Of a DNA stretch of 39,228 bases, positions 20,814-31,253 are shown in pieces (the stretch's first letter is position 1; every line of letters starts with the position of its first letter). Origin of the DNA: an uncultured Ureaplasma sp. (GTDB taxonomy: Bacteria; Bacillota_I; Bacilli_A; Mycoplasmatales; Mycoplasmoidaceae); NCBI GenBank assembly GCA_947039515.1, contig CAMQYY010000007.1:1-39228 (forward strand), given 5' to 3'. Below the pieces are notes generated by a model. That model did no database searches and had not been told where the DNA came from. It worked only from the letters and a program-made list of their open reading frames with translations. Both the position numbers and the translations under genes were made by a program.

Positions 20814-21422
20814 ATGTCTGTTATAAAATATAAAAGTTTAATGCTAAATGAGAAATCAAAAATGCTATTAAATAAATTAAGAATTAGTGATGAGGAAATT
20901 CTTGAATGAGAACTTTTTTCAATATTAAAACCAATAGCTTATAAAACAGCTATTAATATATATCGTGATAAGTATTTTAATATTCCGCTCGATTATGAAG
21001 ATTTTGAATCAACAATTTATATTTGTTATCAAAAAACATTGAGTGAATACCGATTAAATAAAATAGAACTTAATATTTTTCTTGTTTGTTTTTCAAAAAA
21101 AGTGACTCAAAGCATAAATAGATATTGTAATAAGTTTTTAACAAACTCACAAAAAACTTTAAACTATGTTATTGATGATGTTACCAATGGTAATTCTATT
21201 GAATACGAAAATGAAAAAAATGAAATCAATCAACTAAATTTACAGCTTGAAATTGAAAATTTATTAACTATATGTAAAAAAGATGAGTGAAAAGATATTA
21301 TCATTTTAAGACTAAAAGGATATAAAGAACAAGAAATAGCAAAAATATTGAATTTGTCTATTAAAAAAATATCAAATGAATTCTTATCTATGAAAAAATT
21401 TTTAAAAGAAAATTATTTTTAA
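20814..21422 (+). CDS. Sigma-70 family factor, SigH-like
   Basis: A 202-aa protein I read as an alternative RNA polymerase sigma factor. The C-terminus (about 160-200) has a region-4 helix-turn-helix: ILRLKGYKEQEIAKILNLSI followed by KKISNEFLSMKKFLKE, close in pattern to Bacillus SigH region 4.2. The middle (DYEDFESTIYICYQKTLSEY, then a helix with VTQSINRYCNKF) follows the order of region 2. Placement supports it strongly: in Bacillus sigH lies just before rpmGB-secE-nusG, and the same three genes follow here. The first codons have a strong AAAGGAG (20801-20807). A hairpin terminator separates it from rpmG. Two TGA encode Trp. M. genitalium MG428 is a known factor of this type that activates recombination genes. 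Identity as sigma is likely; its regulon is unknown. Confidence 0.75.
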
Positions 21423-21442
21423 TTTATGTTATTATAAATAAT

Positions 21443-21466
21443 AAAGGTAACAAGTTACCTTTTTTT
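21443..21466 (+). terminator. Rho-independent terminator after the SigH-like gene
   Basis: A perfect nine-pair stem AAAGGTAAC / GTTACCTTT (21443-21451 with 21454-21462), tight loop, and a T-run to 21466. It starts 20 bases after the sigma-factor stop and is the most convincing intrinsic terminator in the window. Confidence 0.8.
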
Positions 21467-21522
21467 ATTCTATTTTTTTCAATTAAAATAGTTAAAAATC
21501 ACTAAGGTAGATAATAACTGAA

Positions 21523-21669
21523 ATGAACAAAAACGTTATATTAATATGTGAAGATTGTCTTTCTCGAAATTATAATTATAAACGTAATAATTTAGTTTCA
21601 AATAGATTGATTTTAAATAAATTTTGCCAGAATTGTAATAAAAAAACAGTTCATAAGGAATCAAAATAA
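21523..21669 (+). CDS. rpmG: 50S ribosomal protein L33
   Basis: A 48-aa large-subunit ribosomal protein. It keeps both zinc-binding pairs, CEDC (9-12) and CQNC (35-38), so it is the zinc-containing form; paralogues without zinc are common in Firmicutes. The middle RNYNYKRNN and the C-terminal KKTVHKESK match the family. AAGG at 21504-21507 is rather far upstream; a possible -10 (TAAAAT, 21484-21489) lies after the terminator of the previous gene. Its stop codon directly abuts the secE ATG. Confidence 0.93.
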   Translation: MNKNVILICEDCLSRNYNYKRNNLVSNRLILNKFCQNCNKKTVHKESK

Positions 21670-22158
21670 ATGGATGATAATAAAAAAGCAAAACCAGATA
21701 AACAAAAGAAAATAAAACCTGAGAAATTAGAAAAAAAAAATCAGGAAAAACCCGATAAAACTATAAAAAAGCATGAATTAAAGAAAATTAAACAAGTTCG
21801 AGCTGAAATGGGAAATTTAATCAAAAATTATAATCTTGATCTTAAGTTGAATAAAAAAAATAAAATAGAATTAACTGAAGAAGAAGCTATTGAAAGAGCA
21901 CAAAAATTTGAATATGAGTTGGAATTTTTACAAAAGGAATTAGATCATACAGAACTAGAGTACATTAAAAATTTTAATTCACCTTCTTTTAAAATTAAAA
22001 AGTGATTTTTTGGTATAGGAAAAGAATTTAAAAGAATCCATTGGTTAAATGTCAATGGAACATTTTATAATTTATTGATTGTTATTATTTTTATAATAGT
22101 ATTATCATTATTATTTTTTGGGATAGCTTCACTAGCTTCATTATTAAATAGTTTATAA
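21670..22158 (+). CDS. secE: Preprotein translocase subunit SecE
   Basis: Clamp subunit of the SecYEG protein-export channel. The 162-aa protein has a long, highly charged Lys/Glu-rich N-terminal extension of about 110 residues, then the conserved amphipathic entry helix GKEFKRIHWLN and a single membrane helix near the C-terminus. Standard single-helix SecE is about 60 aa, so the extension is unusual. One Trp is TGA and the other is a rare TGG (in RIHWLN). The position rpmG-secE-nusG is decisive for identity. Confidence 0.9.
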
Positions 22159-22174
22159 AGCTTAAGGAAAACAA

Positions 22175-22912
22175 ATGAAAAAAAAACCACAAATAAACGA
22201 ATATCAATGATTTATTATAACTGTAATAAGCAGTAATGAAGATTCTATTGTTAAAAATTTAAAAAGTAAAATTGAAGCTTTTAAATTATCAGAATTAATT
22301 CAAGATATCAAAATTATAAAAGATAGAAAAGTTGAAATTCTAGAAGAATATACCGAAGATACTTTGCCGTCTAATTATGGTAGAAATCTTAAAAATATTG
22401 TTTGAGAAGGCCCTGTTATTGATAAAAATGGTCATAAAAAATTTAGAAAAATTAAAGATTTCGAAGAAAACAGATTTCCAGGATATATTTTTATAAAAAT
22501 GTTAATGACTAAAGAAGCTTGATTTGTTATTAGAAATACAAATCAAATAATGGGTATTTTAGGGTCATCTGGAAAAAATACGCCTCCAACACCAGTATCA
22601 GAAGATGAAATAGAAGCTATTTTAAATATTAAAACTGATTTAGAAGGTGTTATTGTTGATCAAGAAGATGGTTCACAAAATAAAATTATTTCAACTGAAG
22701 ATAGTGTTATTTTTGAAAAAATACACATCAAATCACCATTTTTAATTAATCAAGTTGTTTATATTAAAAATGGTAATTTTGAAGGTGAAAAAGCTCAAGT
22801 AATTTCATTTAATGAAACAACAGGTAAAGCATTAGTTTCATATGATTTTTTAGGTAACCAACAAGAAGTTGAATTTGACTTTGCAGATTTAACATTAGAA
22901 GAACCTGCTTAA
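22175..22912 (+). CDS. nusG: Transcription termination/antitermination factor NusG
   Basis: Binds RNA polymerase and controls pausing and Rho or ribosome coupling. The 245-aa protein has the NGN domain (QWFIITVISSNEDSI start, then FPGYIFIKM and WFVIRNTNQIMGILGSSG) and a C-terminal KOW domain (NGNFEGEKAQV, then VSYDFLGNQQEVEF). An acidic linker of about 45 residues between the two domains makes it longer than the usual 180 aa, as in other mollicutes. AAGGA lies 9 bases before the ATG. Last gene of rpmG-secE-nusG; its 3' end meets the convergent surface-protein gene after 15 bases. Confidence 0.94.
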
Positions 22913-22927
22913 AATAAAGTATTTTTA

Positions 22928-25717
22928 TTAGTCTAAAGAAATGTCTTTATCAGTTAATTTTGTTAATTTTGTTTCAAATCTATTTCTTCATTTTTTTATT
23001 AAAAATATTGTTAGTACAATTATCCCAATTGCTACAATAGGTCCAACTATTGTAAAAATATTTCAATAATTCAAATTAATATAATAATCATCACTATTTT
23101 TTTTATTATATTTAGTAACCTCAGTATTGATATGGTTCATCTCATTTATTTTTAAATCAATTAAATGAGAATTATTTTGAATTGATAATTCACCACTTGT
23201 TGATAATTCTTTTACTGGTATAAAAATTTTAATAATATTTTTTGATTGCAAATCATTTTTGTCAAAAATAGTCACATAATTGTTTTTCTCAATAATATCA
23301 AAATATTTAAAAAACATTTCATTAGGTGTAACCTTCTTTTCCTCAATATTATTTTCATTAATAAATGTTATTTCATCAACTAATTCAACATTATAAAAAT
23401 TAGCATAATAGGATTCAATATACTTTCAAATCGGTGTTTCAAAAAAGTATTTAAAAAAAGTATTATATCTGTTGAGATCATTTAATCCATACTTAAAATC
23501 AATTGGCATATATAAATTTTCATTACTAATTTCAACTTCAACTTTTAAATCTTTAGTTAAGTAATTAATTTCTTCTTCTGATAATTCATTATAACCAATG
23601 CTATAAAGCACTTTTTTATATTCTTTTTGATAAAGAAAATAATCTTCAACTATTTTCTCACTTCTTGGAATTCAATTTTTTTGCTCTTTTAAATAATTGA
23701 TAAATTTTTCAATTTGAACTAATATTGTTTCATCATTATTTATATTTATATTTAGTTCCTTAACAAGATTATTTTTACATTTAATTAAAAAATATCCATT
23801 ATCATCTCAAATTCCACTAATTAGTCTATCTTTAGGTTCGAGTTCTATAATATTTAACGAATTAATATTAGCTTTTTCAAAAAAATTATTTTTAAAATTT
23901 TCAGTAAAATCACCATTTGTTCCATCGGAAAATTTTCATTTGTCAGTTTCACCAATTAAATAGAAATCACCATTTTCATTCTTTGGTATAAAATTAGGAT
24001 ATCCATTAATATTTATGTTGAATGATTGAAAAGCTTCATATGTTTTTCTATTATCAAAGTAGTTTAAAATATTTGTTGAATTTGAAATATCATATATTTC
24101 ATTAAAGAGACTTTTTTTATTAGGTAAAATAAAATTGCTATTTAATAAATTTTTTATAGTATTTTTTTTATCTGGAATGAATTCTCCATATGGATACCCA
24201 TTACCTATATTTTTACCAGTTCCAAGAGTTTCTGAAAGATATAAATCTGAATCAATTTGAATTCCAAAATTATTAATATTCAGAACATCAACATTATCAA
24301 AATTATTAGCTTCCTCTCTAATTGATAATGATATTTCCTTTTTTAATTCATTACTAATATCTGAATTTTCAATAGTATAAGAGCTATTAAAATATCCAGT
24401 TTTGTTATGATCGCCAATATATTTAAATTCAACTTTTTCAATACCAATTTTTAATAAATTGTTATCTTTGTTTATTAATAATAAATCATTTCAAATTTTA
24501 ATAAAAGATTCACCATCTCATATATTATATTTAATAAATTTATCATTAATATTAAGTGTCAAATTAATTTGATTTTGTTTAAAAATAGCAAGAGTTATTT
24601 TATAAATTGTATCAATATCAAAAATAGTTAATTGTCTATCCAGTGATATTAATTTATTTTTATAAATATTTTCAATTAATTTGTTATATTCAGATTCATA
24701 ATTACTAGTTGTTGGAATAAGTTCTGAATTATTGATATCAATCAGAGCATTATATCTTACTAAAGCCTCATTAGCAGATGCAAATTTTCAATTTTCAAAA
24801 TCATTTTTAAGGCTAAGAATATTTTCTTTTTTAACAATTTGATTCAATCATTGGTCATTTTCTGAAGTATTAGCAATAATAAAATTATCAATCTTTTCTA
24901 CAACTTGATAAACTTTACTAATTTCCCTTGCAATATGAAAAGAATCATTAAATTTAATTAGATTATCCATTTGATTATAATTATCTTTATTTCAAACTTT
25001 TCCATTATTATCAAAAGAAATTTTATTTAATTCGATAAATGTATTAAAGAAATTTTTATTTGTTATCTCACTAAATTCTATTTTCTTGTTTAAAGCCTGA
25101 TGAACATAGCTTGGTGTTTGGTAATATCTAATTGTATAAGCAAAGTAATTATGTCATGGATAAAATGGATAATTTTGAGGTTTATATACATTTTGATCAT
25201 TTAATATAAAATCATTATAATAACTTTTTCCATATCAATAATTTTTGCTACTAGCTAAATGTTCACCTTTCTTGCCTTCGATTCCGATGTCTACTAACTT
25301 ATTATTTCATTTTGCTCCACTAGGATCAGCTCAATAAGGGTCAGGATCAGAGAAAAGTTGGCTAACCGGTTTATTTCAAACATTAAAATGAATATTCTTA
25401 GAATTTGTATCAAAAGTAGGAGTACTAACATCTTTGTATTGATAATCTTGATATCAAATCCTATGGTTTGCTCTAATACTTGAAAATATTCATAATTCTT
25501 TTATAGTTCTTACTGATAATTTAATTTTTGTTTCAATCTTATTATTCTTAATTCAATAATTAGAATTAATATCATTAATAATATTAATGTCACTCGTTGA
25601 ATTGTTTTTAGTTTCAGATTCATTAATATTAACACCACTAAAATTTATAAAATTAGTAGTCATTATACCTGTTAAAAATAATGGTAGGAATCCTCAAATA
25701 AATTTTGTTTTTTTCAT
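22928..25717 (-). CDS. Large predicted surface membrane protein, unknown function
   Basis: A 929-aa protein in one unbroken frame when TGA is Trp. The N-terminus has a signal-peptide-like start (MKKTKFIWGFLPLFL) without the cysteine of a lipoprotein box. The C-terminus has one strong membrane helix at about 886-907 followed by a basic-start tail of about 20 residues. The main body (about 860 residues) should face outward; it is rich in Asn, Asp, Ile, Lys and aromatic residues and has no cysteine-rich or collagen-like repeat that I can see. I recognise no domain. AGGTGA lies just upstream of the ATG. Size and topology fit mollicute adhesins or surface antigens, but that is inference. It stands alone between nusG (convergent) and dut (divergent). 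Confidence 0.8.
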
Positions 25718-25782
25718 GTCATTCACCTATATTTTATAGATAGGCAAAAATTAATGAAAATACCTAATTTTTTTTTTTAAAG

Positions 25783-25788
25783 TAATAT
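25783..25788 (+). promoter_or_regulatory. Possible -10 box, leaderless start of dut
   Basis: TAATAT ends 6 bases before the dut ATG, and no Shine-Dalgarno precedes the start. If used, the transcript would begin at the ATG itself. No -35 is visible; a T-run lies just upstream. Confidence 0.35.
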
Positions 25789-25794
25789 TAAGAT

Positions 25795-26220
25795 ATGAAA
25801 ATAAAATTTAAAAAAATTAATAATGATATTATTGGTATTTCTGAACCAGCTATAGATGGCGATGTTGGTTATGATTTTTATACATCTGAAGCAAAAGTTT
25901 TAAAAGCGAAATCATCGAATATTTTTTCTACAGGGGTCATTATCGAACTGCCTAAAAATTATTGAATGAATATAGCGCCTAAATCAGGATTAGCGACTAA
26001 GCATGAAATTAATGTTCATGCCGGTGTTATTGATAATGGTTATCGTGGCGAAATAAAAATTATGTTATATAATCACTCTAATAATGATTATTTTTTTAAT
26101 AAAAATGAAAAAATAGCTCAAGGAATCATTAGAAAGTCATATGTTTTTGAACTTGAAGAATCAAATGAATTATCTAATACTGTAAGAGATAAAGATGGTT
26201 TTGGTTCAACAGGTAAATAA
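25795..26220 (+). CDS. dut: dUTP diphosphatase
   Basis: Hydrolyses dUTP to dUMP and pyrophosphate, keeping uracil out of DNA. All five motifs of the trimeric family are present in the 141-aa protein: GDVGYDF, APKSGLA, GVIDNGYRGEI (catalytic Asp), KIAQ, and the C-terminal DGFGSTGK that closes over the substrate. One TGA (Trp) lies before motif 2. It heads a run of tightly spaced genes: its stop codon overlaps the ATG of the GT2 gene by one base (TAATG). Confidence 0.94.
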
Positions 26221-27152
26221 TGAAATACACTGTTCTTATTCCATGCTATAATGGAGAAAAATACATAGAAAGATGTTTAGATTCAGTTATCAATCAAGAT
26301 TATAGAGAGCTTGAAATTATTATTTTAAATGATGGTTCAACTGATAATTCATTTAAAATATTAAATAAATATAAAGAAAAAGATGAACGAATTAAAATTA
26401 TTTCAAGAGAAAATAAAGGTTTATCAGTTACTCGTAATGATTTGATTAAAGAAGTTAGCACCGATTATTTTTATTTTATTGATGCTGATGATTGAATTTC
26501 ATTAGATACATTTTCTATTTTTAATTTAGAACTAAAAAATGCTAATTTTATTCCAGATATGATTATTAATTCTGCTTTTATTAATAAAAATAATACTCAC
26601 AAATCTTTTTATATAACTGATAAAATAGATAAAAATACAACAAATGAATCTTATTTGATTAATAACACACCATATGCTTGAAACATTCTAATAAGAAAGG
26701 AATACTTGACAGAAAATAATTTTTCTTTTTGTCAAGAATATAATTACTTTGAAGATGCTGGTTCAGTTAGTTTTTGAATTTATAATACAAAAAATATTAT
26801 CTTTTTAAACCATCCTAATTATTATTATTTTGTTGATAAAGAATCATTAAGTAGAGCTAATATTTCTTTTCAAAAAATATCAGCTGGAATTTCACAATTA
26901 GAAAATTTTTATAATTGCATTAATTCTTGGAATATTTCAATAAAAAATAACCAATGTATTAATGATCAATTAGCTTTTTATCATTCAGTAATGTTTTCAC
27001 ATATTCAATTTCAAATGAAGGCAAAAAAGAGTGAAAAAAAACTTTTGAAATCGAGACTTAAAAATTTAGAAAAAAATAATACACATTTAAAATTCCCTAA
27101 AAGATATTGAAAATTTTGATATTTTGTTTTATATAGAATGTATGGTTATTAA
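26220..27152 (+). CDS. Glycosyltransferase family 2
   Basis: A 310-aa GT-A fold enzyme that would transfer a sugar from a nucleotide-sugar, probably to a lipid or surface polymer. The N-terminal domain is typical: MKYTVLIPCYNGEKYIERCL, QDYRELEIIILNDGSTDNS, then the DXD metal motif in YFIDADDW. The C-terminal half is basic and ends WYFVLYRMYGY-like, with no clear membrane helix. It carries one rare TGG alongside several TGA Trp codons. It overlaps dut by one base and ends one base before the hydrolase ATG. Its acceptor is unknown; processive lipid glycosyltransferases of mycoplasmas belong to the same family. Confidence 0.88.
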
Positions 27153-27153
27153 A

Positions 27154-27951
27154 ATGGAAAAAATTTTTGAAAATAATTTTGCATACACCTTTAATAAAGC
27201 AAGTAAAAATAATGCTAAACCAATTCTATTTATTCACGGTTTTGCAACAAACAGTGATTATCATGATGTAGCAATTCCTTATTTAAATGAGTATAACTAT
27301 TATGCTATTGAATTACCAATTCATAACACTACTTCAAAAAGAATAAATGATAAAATTAAATTTGAAAACCTTGTTAATTATATTATTGAATTTATTGAAT
27401 ACAAAAACTTTAACAATATTATTTTAATTGGTCATTCAATGGGTGGCGGACTTGTTACTTGTATTAATGCAAGAATTCCAGAAAGAATTTATAAGTCAAT
27501 TCATATAACACCCTTTAACACTAGAATAACCTTTAATTCAATTAATATTTTTAAATTTTTTCCAAATAATTTGAATCAAGCATTTAAACACCAGTCAATT
27601 ATTTATAGATATCCAAGAAATTTTTTCCCAAGTAATAATTGTGATAAATTAAAATATTCTTTAAAATATCAATTAGATAATAGAAAAGAATTTAGAAAAT
27701 TATCAAAAAATTTGATGTTGCCTAGTACATACAATTTATTAAATAAATCCCAAAAATCATTAACAAGCAAATCATTTTTAATAACTGGTGAAAAAGATAA
27801 AATAATTAATTCTAAATCAACATTGAAACTTTATAAAAAATACATCCCAGTAATTAATTGTTATGAAATCAAAGATACTTCACATTTACCATTTATTGAA
27901 AAAACAAATGATTATATTAATATTATTAAAACAATTATAGAGAGTAATTAA
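27154..27951 (+). CDS. Alpha/beta hydrolase (serine esterase/lipase-like), copy 2
   Basis: A 265-aa paralogue of the hydrolase at 15188-16048. Triad: S95 in GHSMGGG, D215 in GEKDK, H244 in TSHLPF; oxyanion-hole HGF at 28-30. I chose the ATG at 27154 because its MEKIFENNFAY lines up with MERIKYLKEFAY of copy 1, placing both nucleophile serines at residue 95; upstream in-frame starts at 27142 (ATG) and 27124 (TTG) lie inside the GT2 gene. No Shine-Dalgarno, so translation probably couples to the GT2 gene ending one base before. No signal peptide. Substrate unknown, probably a lipid or ester. Confidence 0.85.
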   Translation: MEKIFENNFAYTFNKASKNNAKPILFIHGFATNSDYHDVAIPYLNEYNYYAIELPIHNTTSKRINDKIKFENLVNYIIEFIEYKNFNNIILIGHSMGGGLVTCINARIPERIYKSIHITPFNTRITFNSINIFKFFPNNLNQAFKHQSIIYRYPRNFFPSNNCDKLKYSLKYQLDNRKEFRKLSKNLMLPSTYNLLNKSQKSLTSKSFLITGEKDKIINSKSTLKLYKKYIPVINCYEIKDTSHLPFIEKTNDYINIIKTIIESN

Positions 27952-27969
27952 TATGTTAAAATTAACTTT

Positions 27970-28731
27970 ATGAAAAATAAGATAATTACATTTCTTTCGC
28001 TTAAAGGTGGAGTTGGTAAAACTACATCAGTTGCTAATATATCAGCAGCATTGGCTAAGAATGGTAAAAAAATATTAATAATAGATACAGACCCAATTGG
28101 AAATTTGACAAGTAATCTTTGTTCTCAATCAACATCTCTATATATTCATCATATTTTAAAAAAGAAGGCCTCAATTAAGAGTGCAAAGATAAGCATATCA
28201 AATAATATTGATTTAATCCCATCATCAATTGATTTAAGTTTTTATATTATGGAATCTGATTTTGAAGAGAATTTAAAAAATTTTAGAGAAGCATTAGAAA
28301 AAATTGAGAAAAATTATGATTATATTTTAATTGATACTTCACCATCATGAGGATATTTAAATCAATTAATTTTAACAATAAGTAATAGAGTTATTATTCC
28401 TGTTAAATGTGATTATTTTTCACTTGAATCAATTTCATCAATTCTTAGAACTATTAGAATTGTTCAAAAAAAATATAATAAGGATTTAAATATAGCTGGA
28501 ATTATTATTAATATGTTTGATAAAAGATTAACTAATCATGCTGAATCATTATTTCAAATTTCATCAATTTTTAAAGATTCTATTTATAATACTATTATCC
28601 CTCAAGATATTACAATATCAAAACTTCAATCTAAGAAAAAAACTATCATTGATAGTGAACCATGAAAACCAGCAGGAATTGCATACTTTGAATTAGCTAA
28701 TGAGATAATTAGCAAATTCTTAGAGGAATAA
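27970..28731 (+). CDS. ParA/Soj family ATPase
   Basis: A 253-aa deviant-Walker-A ATPase that would bind DNA or membrane and position cargo, usually the chromosome or a plasmid. Motifs: KGGVGKTT (residues 14-21), DTDP for the usual DADPQ, and LIDTSPSW at the Walker B. It is intact with three TGA Trp codons. There is no ParB-like gene or parS-like repeat nearby, and it sits in a chain of unrelated housekeeping genes (dut to tyrS) rather than next to mnmG-rsmG, where Bacillus soj lies. It may be a chromosomal orphan as in other mollicutes. The start has no Shine-Dalgarno. Confidence 0.9.
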
Positions 28732-28740
28732 GGAAAAAAA

Positions 28741-29988
28741 ATGAAAAACTTTTTAGAAGATTTAAAATCTAGAGGAATCATTAATAATATTACTAATGAA
28801 AAAAAAGTAATTAAGGCTTTTGAACAAGGAAAAGGAATATATGTAGGATTTGATCCTAGTGCTGAATCTTTACATTTAGGTAATTATACGATGATTATGT
28901 TCTTGAAAAGATTATCAAGAAATAATATAAAAACTTATGCTTTAGTTGGTGGTGCTACTGGAATGATTGGTGACCCGTCTGGAAAATCTAATGAGAGAAA
29001 TTTATTAGATGAAAAAAAAGTTGAAATTAATAAGCAATTTATTAAAAAACAATTAGAGAAATTTTCAGAATCTGAAAGCTTAGATAATTATGACCATTTT
29101 AAAGATATGAATTTTTTAACATTTTTAAGAACAGCTGGGAAGTTAATAAATGTTAATTACATGCTTGAAAAAGAATCGATAAATACAAGACTTGAAACAG
29201 GAATATCTTTTACGGAATTTGCTTATACTTTGATACAAGGTTATGATTTCTTATATTTATATGAAAATAAAGATATTTATCTTCAAGCTGGTGGAAGTGA
29301 TCAATGAGGCAATATTACAACTGGTATTGAAATGATTAGAAAAAATTCTGATTTAGAAACACAAGCAGCAGGATTAACATTAAATTTATTATTAAAATCA
29401 GATGGTAATAAATTTGGTAAATCAGAAAAAGGAGCAATTTTTTTGGATGAAAAACTTACTTCTCCTTATGAAATGTATCAATTCCTAATTAACCAAAATG
29501 ATACTGACGTTATTAAATTATTAAATTTTTTAACATTAATTCCAACAAGTGAAATTAAAGAAATTCAAAAAAAATCATTAGCAAATCCAAAAGAAAGAAT
29601 TGCACAAAAAATTCTTGCCCAAGACATTGTTATTAATGTTCATGGAAAAGAAAAATACAATCAATCTCTTAAAATTTCTGATGTGCTATTTTCAGGTAAT
29701 ATTATTGATTTAACATCTGATGAAATTAATATGATTTTTAATACAATTCCATCAATTGAATTAACTAATAATAATTTTAATTTAAAGGAAGTATTAACAT
29801 TATTAGAATTTTCAACTTCTAATAAAACTGCACGAGAATTAATAAAAAATAGTTCTATTGAAATAAATGGATATAAAATAGATGATGAAAATATGATTAT
29901 TAATAATGAACATGTGATTGTGAGTAATTATACAATTTTTAAAAAAGGCAAAAAGAATTACAAATTAATAAAGTGAATTAGTGAATAA
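28741..29988 (+). CDS. tyrS: Tyrosyl-tRNA synthetase
   Basis: Charges tRNA-Tyr. The 415-aa class I enzyme has the HIGH motif as HLGN (45-48), the tyrosine-binding GGATGMIGDPSGKS region, YDFLYLY and QAGGSDQWGNI, and KMSKS as KFGKS (224-228). A C-terminal S4-like RNA-binding domain (TARELIKNSSIEINGYKI) completes it. Two TGA encode Trp, one of them three codons before the stop; without it the protein would end four residues early. AGGA directly precedes the ATG, 9 bases after parA. Confidence 0.97.
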
Positions 29989-30018
29989 TTATTAAAAATA
30001 AAAAGGTAGGGTTTTAAA

Positions 30019-31152
30019 ATGGAATATAGAAAATTATTAACAAGTGAGAGTGTTGGAAAAGGTCACTCTGATAAAATTTGTGATCAAATTTCTGATCATA
30101 TACTTGATGAATGTTTAAAGTCAGATGAAAATGCAAAAGTTGCATGTGAGGTTTTAGCATCAAATAGATTGATTGTTATTGCTGGAGAAATTACAACCAA
30201 TACTTATATTGATGTTGTTAAAAAAGCATGAGAAATCATTATGCCTCTTGGATATAATGAAAATGATTTTACAATTATCTCAAATGTTAATAGTCAATCC
30301 GCAGATATTTCTCAATCAGTTTTTAAAAAATCTGGTGAAATTGGTGCTGGTGATCAAGGTATTACCTATGGTTTTGCTACAAATGAAAATAATTATTACA
30401 TTCCAACAACACTTCTATTAGCACATAGGTTATTAGAAAGAGCTGAAAAATTAAGAGTAAGTAAAGAATTTAAATGAGCAAAAGCTGATATGAAATCACA
30501 AGTTACAATTGATTATACTGATGAAAATAATTTTAAGATTTTTAATGTTCTTTTATCTATTCAACATGATGAAAAGTATTCTCCTAAAGAGTTTGAAACT
30601 TATATTATTGAAAATATTATTGATCCTATTATTGAAGATTATGAGAGATGTGATGATTTTAAATATATCGTTAATCCATCTGGAAAATTCATAATTGGGG
30701 GTCCTATTGGTGATACTGGATTAACAGGTAGAAAAATAATTGTTGATACATATGGTGGAGTATCTAGACATGGTGGAGGTGCTTTCAGTGGTAAAGATGC
30801 TACAAAAGTAGATAGAACAGGTGCATATATGGCTAGATATGTTGCAAAAAACATTGTAGCTGCAGGGTTGGCTGATAAGTGTGAAATTCAATTATCATTC
30901 GGAATAGGTAAAACAAAACCAATTTCAATTTATCTAGAAACATTCAATACAAACCATATTCCTAATGAAAAAATTTATGAAGCCATTATTAATGAATTTG
31001 ATTTCACAGTTGTTAATATGATTAAAAAATTAAATCTAAAATCTCCAATTTTCTCAGATTTATCAGTTTATGGTCACTTTGGTAGAGATAGTGAAAAATT
31101 TCATTGAGAAAAATTAGATAAATTAACTAATCTTCAAAAATATCTAAACTAA
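30019..31152 (+). CDS. metK: S-adenosylmethionine synthetase
   Basis: Makes SAM from methionine and ATP, the methyl donor for RsmG and cofactor source for the radical-SAM protein HemW in this window. The 377-aa protein has [16 protein letters not shown] at the N-terminus, the loop [14 protein letters not shown], the signature [19 protein letters not shown] and the C-terminal [16 protein letters not shown] lies upstream of the ATG. The 30-base gap after tyrS and the absence of any leader structure argue against an S-box riboswitch. Confidence 0.97.
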
Positions 31153-31220
31153 TTTTTGAAATATATGAATATAAAAATATATAAAAATTTTAAATACCAA
31201 AATATTTTCTTAGAAAGATA

Positions 31221-31247
31221 TTGATATTTATTTGAAAATGATAAAAT
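31221..31247 (+). promoter_or_regulatory. Possible promoter of the UPF0104-like gene
   Basis: TTGATA (31221-31226) and TAAAAT (31242-31247) with a 15-base spacer. The -10 ends 6 bases before the ATG at 31254, and there is no Shine-Dalgarno, so the message may be leaderless. The rest of the 101-base gap shows nothing else. Confidence 0.45.
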
Positions 31248-31253
31248 AAAAAT

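Noticed and set aside
25741..25777. TAGGCA...TACCTA followed by a T-run as a terminator
   Set aside because: It lies between two divergent genes, where no transcript needs to end. The stem is only six pairs with one mismatch and has a long loop.
27124..27153. Upstream TTG (27124) or ATG (27142) as start of the second hydrolase
   Set aside because: They lie inside the glycosyltransferase gene and have no Shine-Dalgarno, and the paralogue aligns from the ATG at 27154.
29989..30018. SAM riboswitch before metK
   Set aside because: Only 30 bases separate tyrS and metK, far too short for an S-box, and no hairpin is visible.
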